64,000 nucleotides of DNA from Prostheceraeus crozeri (lineage: Eukaryota > Platyhelminthes > Polycladida > Euryleptidae). The position numbers and the translations under genes were made by a program. The stretch is from positions 1-64,000 of the forward strand of contig CAJQUW010009257.1 in the NCBI GenBank assembly GCA_907163375.1. Reading direction: 5' to 3'. Positions 36,600 to 47,465 of the stretch are shown here, piece after piece (position 1 is the first letter of the stretch; each line of letters starts with the position of its first letter). The notes under the pieces are model-generated. The model made no database searches and had not been told where the DNA came from. It saw only the letters and a program-made list of their open reading frames with translations.

Positions 36600-37648
36600 C
36601 AGGGGTCTCACTCCAAAATTTTGGATTTTTTGCCACTTATTTTTCTTCTAAAATGGAGAAAACTGTATGACTTGAGTGAATAGTGCACCATGAAGTATTC
36701 ACCACGATACAATCGACCTTTTTCTTTTCAGGATGCAGTCCTTATATGATACTTACACAATTTTTTCGAGTACCTATCGTCCACTGAAAACATTCGTCTT
36801 AGCTTAAGTAGACTTTATTAAGTATGTGTGCCAGTATGGGGAAAAAATATCGCTTATAATTTTTTAGCATAAGTTTGCACCGACACTGCCGCAACGATAG
36901 TCTTGAATTAGGAAGCAATGCCGCAACGAAGGATGATGACGTCATGGAAGGTCCGACGACTAAGAACACGCCGGGCTTATTAGGTTAATTGCTGTTGTAA
37001 CAGGTGGTGTGTTTTTAGAATGTTAAAAGGCGTTGAAGAAGTAATAAAACAAGGAACGTTGGAAACGGTCTCCGGAGAATTGAACCATTTAATCATTAGT
37101 AATTTTAAACGGAGTGGATCCAAAAGTTCCTTTCGAGTTGGAAATTTGCCCATACTGGCACCATACAAAGGGACGGATTAAGTTTATTTGTTAACAAGAA
37201 ACATTCTCTAGAAGGCTGGTCTGCCGGATTTAAATCCGTTGGAACATAAGCTACTCTGAGACCCCTTCTACGAATCATTAACAAATTAACGAAAGCATAG
37301 AAGGTTCTTTTAGCCATGGGGGCCACCGCCGCCGCCAAGATCATGTAGCAGTTTGTTATGAATCCTTATCGAGATTTGATGACGACAGAATCCGGAAATA
37401 TCGAAGTAATCAGTGACTGAAATGAAAGCATGCAGCAAAATTACGTGCTGAATTTTGGATTGCTAGAAATTTCCACTACACAATTTAAGAATTAGACCAC
37501 AGAGATATCAATAAGAAAATAATTACTGCTGATACTAGTAAAAATCCCAGATTTTTTGCCATTTTTACCATTCTTTACTTTTTGCAATTTTTTGCCACAT
37601 TCATAAATTTTTTCCTATTTTTTGATTTTTTGCCGAGTGAGACCCCTG
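36600..37648. mobile_element. hAT-like element copy 2 carrying a retroelement fragment
   Basis: Same ends as 3779-4508 (CAGGGGTCTCACTC and GAGTGAGACCCCTG) with its own exact 6-bp duplication, AATTTT, at 36594-36599 and 37649-37654. Left (36600-36811) and right (37390-37648) parts align with copy 1. The central 578 bp (36812-37389) is unrelated and takes the place of about 243 bp of copy 1. That centre encodes a minus-strand RNase H-like fragment. Confidence 0.85.
37105..37344 (-). pseudogene. Retroelement RNase H-like fragment
   Basis: A 79-residue frame with LAAAVAPMAKRTFYAFVNLL and RGLRVAYVPTDLNPADQPSR. The latter resembles the C-terminal strand and Asp of RNase H in reverse-transcribing elements (VPTDxNPADxPSR). 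It is a short piece lacking the rest of pol, lying wholly inside the non-homologous centre of the hAT-like element. The parent could be a DIRS-, BEL- or gypsy-type element. Confidence 0.4.
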
Positions 37649-37654
37649 AATTTT

Positions 37655-38589
37655 TTCAAACAGTAGGCTGATCAACATTTCACATTACATTCAATTGACT
37701 GTTGATGTTGTGATGAGTTGCAATTGCATGTACTAATCAAGTGAATTGCTGTTTTTCTTCAATATCTTTACTTTTTGGCACGAACCTCCACTCCCATTTT
37801 CTTACTACTTACGATTAGGGGGGGGGCGCGGAAGTCTAGCATGTCTGATAATGTATGGGCTAACTAGAAACGGCTTCTCAAAATATTTGAAATATAGTAA
37901 TATTTTCTAAATTTTCCAAAAGTGGCTAATTTAAACGCCTCTAAACTCATGACATTACTATAGTTACGAATATATTATGTCTATGGGTGCTGAGAGTCAT
38001 GATTCAAACATACAAGTATTTATAGATCACATGTTGGCACTTAAGTGGTGGAAAGAACCGATTTTCCAGTAGGGGTCAAATATGGCACTGTGTCCCAATT
38101 AAGGTTAAACGGCCATTCCAAAAAATACCGCGGAAATGGTACAAAATCGACCTACTCGGAACTGAAAATCAAATAATGAGATTCTGCCTATCAAGAAAAT
38201 ATAGTTTTTCAAGCTTTTGTCAAATAGTTCGTTGTGAAAATTTTAATAAAAATCATGTAATGACCCATAGATAAAATACTGATTTCTCTAGTATAGGGAG
38301 TATCTTGTCAGTTAAAAGCTAGTTCCATCCATAGACACTTAAAAAGTTATATGGCATTCCATCGTAAGTTAGATCTTTAGGTCTATCACACTCGTAACAG
38401 AGACATGTTTCTGCCTTGAATTATTGCGTAAATCAAGTTAAATGTCATTACATGAAAAATTTCATATTATATATATCTAAAAAACATAAGATGTCTTCAG
38501 ATAACATCATCCGCATCAATCTACCGTTCATTAACGACACTTGGGTGAACAAAGTGTTCAATATGATCAATAAAAGTGTAAACTACCAG
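37655..38589. other. Non-coding stretch, nothing recognised
   Basis: Contains a short G run at about 37819. No coding signal or repeat boundary that I can support. Confidence 0.35.
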
Positions 38590-38940
38590 TAGTTATTACA
38601 CCGATTTTCAGATCCAATCAAACCTTACATCGTCTCTTACATTGTGGCCCCAAATTACCTTCGGGCAAAAACTGCGTTTGTAATAATACTCATTCGTGCA
38701 ATGAGAAGAATATTGTTTACAAGACTACAATATCTATCATCAATTTTACGTGGCAGACACGTGTAGGATTTTTAGAAAAAGAGTTTCCGAACACGTGGCC
38801 GTGCGATGTAGCCAAGTTTATCAACATTTCATAACAGCCCATAACAAAGTGCCGACAATTATTGACGTGACGGCGACCATCTCTCAACCTGTTTCTGCGA
38901 CACACACTATCGAAGAAGATTGGAGACCAATTGGATAAGC
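38590..38940 (+). pseudogene. Penelope-like element fragment, GIY-YIG region
   Basis: Reads CVCNNTHSCNEKNIVYKTT (about 38670-38730), then after a one-frame slip near 38740 continues FYVADTCRIFRKRVSEHVAV and SQVYQHFITAHNKVPTI. This matches the GIY-YIG endonuclease of Penelope-like retroelements, where a Cys-rich linker precedes Y(V/I)G-x-T-x(5)-R-x(3)-H. The second motif YIG has become YVA. It is a 5'-truncated, inactive piece. Confidence 0.6.
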
Positions 38941-40500
38941 AAGTTACACCCACAGATTAATGTGAAATTGTAACAGAGGTCAACAGGTACATTTGCTGTC
39001 TAATAAATGAAGATGTTTCGCTTGTTTTTTTCACATTACGTTATGCATATCTTTTAACACTTGGCGAAGTCTGTGTCAATGCATTAAAATATTTGAGCCT
39101 TTTGTCGCTTTTTGGATTTTTCAAGTTAAATGGCTTGTATTACAATAATTATACTTTCACAGTTCAAATCATACAATCAGTGTATGTCATATCTGAAGTT
39201 TAGTATTCTGTTGTTGAAATGATGATATCAGACCACCCAGCCGATTCAAATTTTAAAAAATCGAAAAAACGAATCCTTAACTTAGGAAAGCAAAAAAGCG
39301 AACTCATAATTTCTACATCAAGCAATGTAGAATAGCGTTGTAACGACATATGATAATAGCGTTATAACGACGTACATATTGCGAGTATAATGACCATCAA
39401 ACCATACACTACCGCGAACATGTGTAGATTGCGAATATTACTTGCTGGTGCAAAAATGATAACTTCACGGACTTCTATTATTCTTGCTTCTTGTTAAACG
39501 ATTCAGAAGTGCACCAGACCATATTTATACAGACTAGCTTTTTGTATTCTATTGATAATCAGACATATAAACTGCAATCGATTTAGATTGCTTCCATTTT
39601 AGACAAATAACGTAGATTCCAAGATGGTGTCATAGGATAATTGACACGTATGTGTTGAAAAACTCGACAAAAATACTGCTGGAAAATTCAGCAGAATAAA
39701 GATGATTTTATCATTTATAATTTTGACCTGTCATCTACTTTATCGGAATATTCCAAGGCATATTGATATTTTCAGATATTTATTTGATAGGGGTCTGCCA
39801 ACTTAAGTTATGCGAAGTGGATCATATCACGAATAAAGAATCCTTAATTAGAGTTGATGTTTCTAAAGCGCCGCATGCAAAACCTCCTGGAATGTATAAA
39901 ACATTTTCTCGGCAATTATATCAATCAGGAATTACAACTTTTCTGAGCTTTGTTATTCCAAAATGTCATGATATGAGGGAGGGTTTAGTGAATCAAAATT
40001 TCTTGGTGTGACTAATGAGTCTCAATCTACCGAGTAATAATATATCCCGTAGGCCTACACAATAGAACAAATGGAATTGCTTACTTCACAATGCACGGTT
40101 TACCTCTTGAAATACCTACATCATACCATTATAAATGTAGTTTATATAAAATTAAGCGCCATTGATGTCAATGATATATTAAAATAGAGAGGAAGACGAA
40201 TCCCAATATAAATAAAATTTCATAAATATGATAAAATAATATGCTCATTATAATGCACCGGTATGCAGAATTCCTACAAGCAAGCTCTAACCGGCCTGAA
40301 ATTTTAAGTAAGCCCAAGCCAGACCTCACTCTCCTAGAATGTATACATGAATCGGTCGTAATGAACAGTCTTTAATTGGCACGTAGCCAGGTTTTCTCAT
40401 CATTTCGAAGCGATCGGCTGACCAATCCTCTGTTATTCTGAAAAACTCCGGGGAAAATCTGCCCAAAGTTCTATGTCCAAGGAGTTAGTATACCACGAAA
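38941..40500. other. Non-coding stretch, nothing recognised
   Basis: AT-rich. The ORF at 39763-40011 has no recognisable family pattern. One TAGGCCTA lies at about 40050. Confidence 0.35.
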
Positions 40501-40509
40501 TAAAAATAT

Positions 40510-40645
40510 TATCGACGAAAAAAGATTGAAAGGTGGCGTAAAATTGTCTGAAAGTGTGTTAGTCTCAAAATTTCAAGGTGCATTCCAGGATTTCCAAGGC
40601 AAAATTTCATTTTCCAGGTGTTTTCCAGGGAGCGCGAACACCCTG
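40510..40645 (-). mobile_element. Truncated hAT-like terminus with CCTGGAAAT-type repeats
   Basis: On the minus strand the sequence begins CAGGGTGTTCGCGCTCCCTG, followed by repeats of CCTGGAAA and CCTTGGAAA. This is the familiar layout of a hAT end with sub-terminal repeats. The other end and TSD were not found, and the mariner-like element starts 15-20 bases away. Confidence 0.5.
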
Positions 40646-40665
40646 TAGCCAATATAATACAGATG

Positions 40666-40844
40666 GAGCATAAAGTCTTTCCCTGATTACAACAATTAAT
40701 ATTATGATTCTTTATTCGAAATATAAATTCTTTGACGATGCCATTCGTAAGCTCAGACGTCAAAGTTTTGGTTTAATCACTTTAGAAGTACTGTACCAAT
40801 CAATTCATACATAAAATTTCAACTTAATCAATGCTTATCAATTT
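40666..40844 (+). repeat. Left TIR of mariner-like element
   Basis: Complementary to 42172-42349 with about half a dozen mismatches. Confidence 0.9.
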
Positions 40845-40916
40845 TAGCCTTTATTAGAGCAAAACAATTTTTTTCATCCAATATCTTTTATTTAATTAAT
40901 TTGACTTCAACTGCTG

Positions 40917-41822
40917 TCACTGCACCTCAACATGAGCTCCTTTCGTAGCTCGAAGCACAGCCAAGCGATCATCAATTTCTCTCCGAGTGTTTTCCAACAT
41001 CTCAAGACTTACGGTCGCTATCGCTTCCCGAATCCGTAATTTGCGTGTTTCGAGATCACGAACAGGTGAGCGATAAACACTGTCTTTTACGTAGCCCCAT
41101 CGGAAGAAGTCCAGCGGGGTGATGTCAAGTGAGCGCTGGCCTTGGTATTGGTCTATCCCGCCCTATCCATCTGTTCGGGAAAGCTTCGTAAAGAAAATCT
41201 CGCACACGTCTGCCCCAATGTGGAGGAACTCCATATTGTTGAAAGACAATGTTTGGTTGATAGTCTGCCAGCTGCGGAACGGCAAAATGCTGCAACATGT
41301 CCAGGTATACGTCGGCAGAAATTGTCGATTCCGCAAAAAAGAAGGGTCCAATAACCCCGTTGTGCATCAGACAACACCACACATTCACCTTTGCACTGTC
41401 TCTCTGGTGCTCTATCACAACATGTGGATTCTCAGATCCCCAGATTCGTAAGTTGTGCCGATTAACTTTGCCTGATAAGTGAACGTAGCCTCATCAGAAA
41501 AGCAATGTACTGGAGGTATTCATTGCTTGAATCAATTCTGTGAAGAATATCCTCTGCAAAGGCTTGAACCATTTGTATCTTGTAGGCTCGGAATTGTAAT
41601 CGTTTGTGCGGTAGTTTGTGGAATACCAAGTTCTTCTGAAGCTCTTCGAGTTTATTTCGTTGGACTCCTCTGAAAAGAACTGCGAACTAACGCAACCACT
41701 TCTCCACTTGCTGGTGGTCTCCCTCTTCTATTGAGATCGCCAACGCTCCCAGTCTCTTTGAACTTTTCGTACCAGTTCTTTATGCTTATCACATCAGGAG
41801 GAGATCGGCCGTAATGTCATCG
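40917..41822 (-). pseudogene. Mariner-like transposase, frameshifted, second Asp lost
   Basis: Order on the minus strand: helix-turn-helix region NWYEKFKETGSVGDLNRRGR and SEELGIPQTTAQTI (about 41790-41590); FSDEATF, the first catalytic Asp (about 41495); RIWGSENPHVVIEHQRDSAK; VNVWCCLMHNGVIGPFFFAE; and FQQYGVPPHW (about 41235). In the last, Tyr stands where the family has the second catalytic Asp (QQDGxPPH). Then FPNRWIGRDRPIPRP shifts frame into SLDITPLDFFRWGYVKDSVY (about 41110), with the third Asp. The protein ends at a TGA at 40917. Several frameshifts (near 41580, 41470, 41125) also disable it. Length matches a full transposase of about 330 residues. Confidence 0.85.
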
Positions 41823-42171
41823 GAAATTCCTTTGTACAGGTATCGGAGACTTAGTTACATTAAACCATTAACGCATTGAGCTTTATCCACCATAGATGCC
41901 ATGTTAGACAGATTATCACGGACAAATGAATGTTCAACAAGATGAAAAAAATTGAATGACTAGATAAACGGTAAGTCAACTATGAAATGAGATCATGTTC
42001 ATTTTATGTAATATGTGTTCAATCGAAAACCAACAAAACGAGATCAGAATATTAACTATATGACTTGATTGATTTTAATGTGGCACTCAAGAATTATCGT
42101 TTGTATCAACAATTATTCATTATCATGCTAAGAGATTTCAGAGATGTCTATCGGAATCAGATATTATTATC

Positions 42172-42349
42172 AATTGATAAGAATTGATTAAGTTGAAATT
42201 TTATGTATGAATTGATTGATACGGTACTTCTAAAGTGATTAAACCAAAACTTTGACGTCTGAGCTAACGAATGGCATCGTCAAAGAATCTATATTTCGAA
42301 TAAAGAATCATAATATTAATTGTTGTAATCAGGGAAAGACTTTGTGCTC
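42172..42349 (-). repeat. Right TIR of mariner-like element
   Basis: Partner of 40666-40844. Confidence 0.9.
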
Positions 42350-42538
42350 ACCCAGCATATTTAATTTTATGTCTGTGTATTTATACAAATTAAGAAGAAG
42401 CAAATAATTAGAATCGATATCTGACACAAATACGGCCAATTCGATCGCCTTATCATTGAATGAACTCACATAAGTACTTACATGACATCATGCGATGTGC
42501 TCCATATTGACTATAAGGCGAAGTTAGAAATGAAAACG

Positions 42539-42913
42539 TCACAAATCTCTCCCGAAATATATATAATGCCGAATAAACACAAAGGTTTAAGTAAAAATAT
42601 AATACAGGTAAAATCGGCAAACGTTTCGCGTCCAGACGCTTGGTCACTGCCTTACGAAAATCGATCAAACGAGATTCCATCAAACTTGTCTCAATCGGAT
42701 CATGCACACACTTTAAGAAATTGATATTGAAGCTATGTTGGTACACGGGTTGCAAAATTTTATATGATCGCTCAAGGCGCTATGACAATCACGATTGATG
42801 ATGCTATTTTTATGTTCGTTATACCGCAAACGGAACGGCCGAGCAGTTTTTCCTATATATTTAGAATTACAAAATTTACACTCATTCATAAACAACGCAT
42901 GATTTATCACAAT
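42539..42913 (-). pseudogene. Penelope-like GIY-YIG fragment, inverted copy
   Basis: Minus-strand reading gives ECKFCNSKYIGKTARPFRLR, YNEHKNSIINRDCHSALSDH, then LMESRLIDFRKAVTKRLDAK and the C-terminal LYFYLNLCVYSALYIFRERF. It mirrors the plus copy at 42935-43418 but lacks about 64 bp that the plus copy holds between two TTCGTAAG repeats. Only the 3' end of the retroelement is present. Confidence 0.75.
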
Positions 42914-42928
42914 TCAAAACTTCCTGAT

Positions 42929-43418
42929 AAGTATAATTGTGATAAATCATGCGTTGTTTATGAATTTGGGTGTAAATTTTGTAATTCTAAATATATAGGA
43001 AAAACTGCTCGGCCGTTCCGTTTGCGGTATAACGAACATAAAAATAGCATCATCAAGCGTGATTGTCACAGCGCCTTGAGCGATCATATAAAATTTTGCA
43101 ACCCGTGTACCAACATAGATAGCTTCAATATCAATTTCTTAAAGTGTGTGCATGATCCGATTGAGACAAGTTTGATGGAATCTCGTTTGATTGATTTTCG
43201 TAAGCCAGAATTGAACAGGCGTCACGAGGGTGTTGTTGCACCTACTGTTAGAATCATTTCGTAAGGCAGTGACCAAGCGTCTGGACGCGAAACGTTCGCC
43301 GATTTTACCTGTATTATATTTTTACTTAAACCTTTGTGTTTATTCGGCATTATATATATTTCGGGAGAGATTTGTGACGTTTTCCTTTTATTCAGAAATG
43401 AAGACAACTGATAACTGA
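42929..43418 (+). pseudogene. Penelope-like GIY-YIG fragment
   Basis: Reads DKSCVVYEFGCKFCNSKYIG and KTARPFRLRYNEHKNSIIKR, the GIY-YIG endonuclease signature (VVYEF...YIGKT...R...EH) that defines the C-terminus of Penelope-like retroelements. It continues to SLMESRLIDFRKPELNRRHE, then in a shifted frame to AVTKRLDAKRSPILPVLYFY. It is arranged head to head with 42539-42913, separated by about 20 bases. Confidence 0.8.
43269..43296 (+). ncRNA. Degraded hammerhead-ribozyme-like core
   Basis: GTGACCA stands where a hammerhead has CUGANGA (two core changes). It is followed by a perfect 5-bp hairpin (GCGTC-TG-GACGC) and GAAACGTT, matching the GAA-ACGU-H end. Hammerhead motifs are established in Penelope-like elements. 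The same string occurs inverted at 42620-42647. Activity is unlikely with the altered core. Confidence 0.35.
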
Positions 43419-44431
43419 GCAAGTAGTCGCTAGTACTCGACTCTCAACACCTAGATTTTCATAATTTATTTGCATCATCCAGAATCACAGAATTAAATAT
43501 TTTGTCTATCTGCTTCGGTTTGATAGAAGTGTGATTAATACGGAATCGCCCGCACATCGAGGAACCTATTAAGTGGGCAAAAAGGAATTCCTAAAACTTT
43601 ACAGAGATAGGAAAAAATGTCGTGCGTCGCTTTCGGATTAATGTGAGTTCCAGCAAAGTGCTTCGATTGCCAAAATTCCTTCAGATTCGAAGAATTCAAA
43701 TCATTGCGCACAAGTTTTCTCCATAATGTTGGCCCTTTCGATCATTATTAAAAAAGTAGAAGGCATACGAAAATCAGTTCACTTGATGTTTTCACATCCT
43801 CTCCTCGACATTTCTCACTGTATAGTGCATACACGGAATCGAATGTTACACAAGATGTGTGTTTTGGTGTGTGCAAAGTGATATCACAGCACGCACGCTT
43901 CTCTCACTGGCTCTGGTGTCCTCTGTTGACAGCTTATTGTTTGCCATTTCCAATAGCAAGCGATACACGAATTATCTATTCGAGGAGGAGCAAGTTGACA
44001 TTTCGATATTAAGGTTGCATATAACCCTTCCTTTCTAGAAAGCCGAAGCTCGCGCAGATGAATCTAATTCTGCGTTCAGAATAGTCTAGAAATGCAGTTG
44101 AGTGGCGAGGTACAACGAAAAAATCCGATGCATTATACTATTTCTTGAACAAAATAGCGGATATCCGCCCGCAAACGCATTTTCTTTAGTTCACTTGCAC
44201 TGCTTTGGGATATGTCTATCGATGACGAGTCCTGAACAGTCTGACGCTTGGGAATCGGAGGAACCTCAGAAAGTAGGCGCTTCTGAGAAAGGCCCGGAAT
44301 GGCCTCTCTAAGCTTCTGACGTGAAGAATTTATCAGACGCTTTTGTCTCTCTTCCTATTCCCAATTTTCATCAAACCTGATTCGGATAGTCTGCTGGAAG
44401 CTGAGACTAACAATCATAAGGCCTTATGACG
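43419..44431. other. Non-coding stretch, nothing recognised
   Basis: No domain or element boundary supported. Confidence 0.35.
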
Positions 44432-44439
44432 GTTATCAG

Positions 44440-45994
44440 CAGAGGTGGAAAAATTCCACTGAAATTTTTTAATTCCAATTCCAGAGCAGAAATTTCAATT
44501 CCAATTCCAGTCGAAACAGTTCAATACAATTCCAATTCCGATAATTGCATGTCGCGTATAGTGTATTATGTTAATGTATCTAACGTTTGTTCGTTTCAAT
44601 CTAGCCCATGTGCCGCTATCCTATCCTTGTTATTCCTGTGTGCCGTTCCCTGCGTCGCTCCAATCTGCGTTTTCATGTTCATATTTCTTGTATACATGTA
44701 TATATATGTAACCGGTCAGTCTACGTCATTTTCGTTTCGTAAAAGAGATATTCAATATCTCGTAAAAAATAGAAAAGAAAATTAATGGTCAGCAAAGAAT
44801 CAAACGCGGAGAGAGAGAGAGATGAGATGCGAATAAGTCAATTAATAAACTGACAAAAGAAAGAAATTCAGTGTGCGAAAAACGTGATTGTTGATGAAAG
44901 AAAAAGCGACGATAAAAATGATATCAAGAAAACTGATTAATGGTCCATGTTAAAAATGGAGATAAAAATTCCGTGATAAGAACGAAATGTGGTCGGGTCG
45001 AAAGCTAGCGAGCAGAGATTAAAGGAAACTCTTTCAATTTTCAAAAGAAAGTGGATTTATCGTCAAGTGTCAAAAATTTGTATAAATTAGAAACGTACGA
45101 CACATACGAGTCGACATCTTCAGTAGCTGTTAGAACTCCGGGCTCTCACGGTGTAACATAACTACAACTGCCTGCCAGCAAACGGCAACACATCAGCGAG
45201 CGCGATTGAGTATTGACGGTATAAGTGACACTGATATTTATATTATTTTGTTATAAGTGAGTCCGATCGAATTGAAGTGAATTCAACATGAAGAAGTGAA
45301 CTGCATGTGAAAAGTTTTTCTTTTATCGTTGCGTATCGTATCTACATAGCTATAGTCTCAAAAATTAATATTGTTAATTGTTATGATTGGAAGTTGAATA
45401 ATAGTTCATGTAATTGCCATTTTAATTGAATCATTAATAATTAGAATGATCGGTTGGCACTGTCTATATTGTGATTTGAGCTGACAGGGTTGCTGCCCTT
45501 TAATGCAGCGTTAATTTTCCTCTTTCCAAACCAATTGTTTTTCGTGTGTACAACAATTAAGTTAATCTCCAATTTTTGTGCATATCCTACCAGGAACTAA
45601 ATTCAACAATTGCTTTATTTTGATTAATTATCTTACTTGATAAATAACTAAATAACAGATTAAACAGAGATGATTGTCTTTTTGTTGTCTGCTTAATCGC
45701 TGAAATAACATTGTTCGGGGCTGTAGGCCCATCGAAGTCACAATTAACACCTTTTATTCAACAATAGAATAAAGCTACCTTTGTCGATCAATCTCTCTTA
45801 TCTCTGCGTGCAGTTAAGACAACGGCCGAGTACTGTGATTTCAATTTTTGTACAAATAGATTTATCACAGGTCTATCGAAAAAGTGGAATTGAGGTTTAT
45901 CAAGGTCAATTCCAATTCCAATAGATTTGAATATCGTCAATTCCAATTCCGACGAAAAATGGAATTAATTCCAATTCCGACTTTTCCAACTCTG
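44440..45994. mobile_element. 1.55-kb non-autonomous hAT-like element, AATTCC-rich ends
   Basis: Ends CAGAGGTGGAAAA and, reverse-complemented, CAGAGTTGGAAAA (12 of 13 identical). Exact 8-bp duplication GTTATCAG at 44432-44439 and 45995-46002. Both sub-terminal zones (44450-44540 and 45885-45985) are packed with AATTCCAATTCC units. The interior lacks a transposase; a short (GA)n run is at about 44808. Confidence 0.92.
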
Positions 45995-46149
45995 GTTATC
46001 AGGGGTCTGATATGCGAAAGACATCGTTTTCACAAGATCAAAATCAAAAGGTGCAACTTCGGGATTGCCTTTCAGTCTTTTCCAATGGACTGAACAATTA
46101 AGCTCGATAATGAGCTGTTAGGGACGCACGGATGATGATGGCCTGTAGG

Positions 46150-46625
46150 CCTACTCAGTACTCGTCATGTTCATAATAGTAAGCATTCTTTCTATCTTTG
46201 GCCCATTGATTGAAGCAAGTCACCGCATTTTCCATGACGACGGTGACAGCAGAACGCAGAATGGTCCGTTGCATGATGGGCGTATCTTTAAGGGCATGTT
46301 CGCTTCTTCCATGCTAAAACAGAAGATTCCATGCTGGAATAGAACACATCAAGGCCGTCTTGAACAGGATCTGTCTTAGATGGTTTGGGCATGTCTTCGG
46401 AAGCCTGAGGATAACTGTGTCAAGAAGGCGTATGACATGGACCTAGCGTGTCCACCGCCGAGAGGCCGCCCTAGGAAGACGTGGCGCGAAACGGTACTTG
46501 GTGATTGCACGGAGCTTGGCCTGAAGGAGAGTGATGATGTCAACCGTAATTTGTGGAAAACATCCATTGAGAAAAACCGTCCTCCCCTACGAATAATGGA
46601 TAATAGACGTAAAACGAAAAAGTAG
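46150..46625 (+). pseudogene. LINE (RTE-like) C-terminal tail fragment
   Basis: MVWACLRKPEDNCVKKAYDM, RGRPRKTWRETVLGDC and DVNRNLWKTSIEKN form the conserved tail (RWFGHVxRK...GRPxKTW...W) found in LINE RT proteins. The stop is at about 46623. It is more diverged from the 1-1830 and 18070 copies than they are from each other. The upstream part to 46150 is only weakly supported. Confidence 0.6.
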
Positions 46626-47449
46626 TTAGACCAAATTGGGATACCGATCTCTGTGGTCATGAAAGTATTTATCATCTTTGTAACGCATATGTGGTTCAAG
46701 TCCATTCATGCCTCAGATTATGGAATTCTCGAAAGGAAGCTTTTCTAGCATGTTCCGCAGTGGAAACAAGACCATCAATGAGTTTGATTTCCTAATTCGA
46801 CTACTAGTATGGTTGTTTCTCAATTTTCGAGGTGCATGAAAAGCCATAAAATACATTTTCTGGTTGCGTGGATTTCGTATGGCCTCATTAGGTAAACGAT
46901 GCATTTTCGACGCCCGAATGAAGAAAACACAGAATCTAGTAAGAAGACAACGCATCTCTTTCCGTTGGGTATGTGTGAGCATTGTTATTAATTGAGATTA
47001 AGACTTAATTAAGTAATGTATAGTGGCTAGTTAATTCTGATAAGTACAGGGATGGGAGCACAATGAATTAATCAAATTGCTCTAGTTGCTAAAAGCAATT
47101 TCATGCCAACAGTGTTTGGCAGTATTTCAATTTTTTTGAACAATCGACTATCGGTAGTAATCTGCAGAATTCTTGGCGTAGCAATTTTCCGATAGGTCAC
47201 TTGATCATGCAACTTCTGATTTGTGAAAATTACAACCTCGTTGTCATAAATACTTTGAATTTCTTGCTCTATTATGAGAACGGTATCAGAGGTTTTACTA
47301 ATTTCTAAGTTTACGCAGCACGTAGGGCCTAGCTGTAGATCTGAAACTAAATCTGAAAATTAAATTCGTGCTTATTGTCAAAACCGTCGAATTTATGTTT
47401 CTAATTGAAATAGGATCACTAAATTTAAATATGTCTATCCATGTACCGC
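46626..47449. other. Non-coding stretch, nothing recognised
   Basis: AT-rich with no supported feature. Confidence 0.35.
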
Positions 47450-47465
47450 AAGGTGGGGTGACTGG

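Larger units (their letters stand above)
40660..42356 (-). mobile_element. Mariner/Tc1-like transposon with 178-bp TIRs
   Basis: Inverted repeats at 40666-40844 and 42172-42349 are nearly identical (core end GAGCA[T/C]AAAGTCTTTCCC). They enclose a minus-strand transposase pseudogene. The exact outermost bases and the TA duplication are uncertain; TA dinucleotides lie near both ends. Confidence 0.85.

Noticed and set aside
39763..40011. 82-codon ORF
   Set aside because: No family pattern, no splice or poly(A) context, and composition like the surrounding non-coding DNA.
44426..44785. 119-codon ORF with hydrophobic C-terminal part
   Set aside because: It starts outside and runs through the AATTCC end of a TSD-bounded non-autonomous hAT element.
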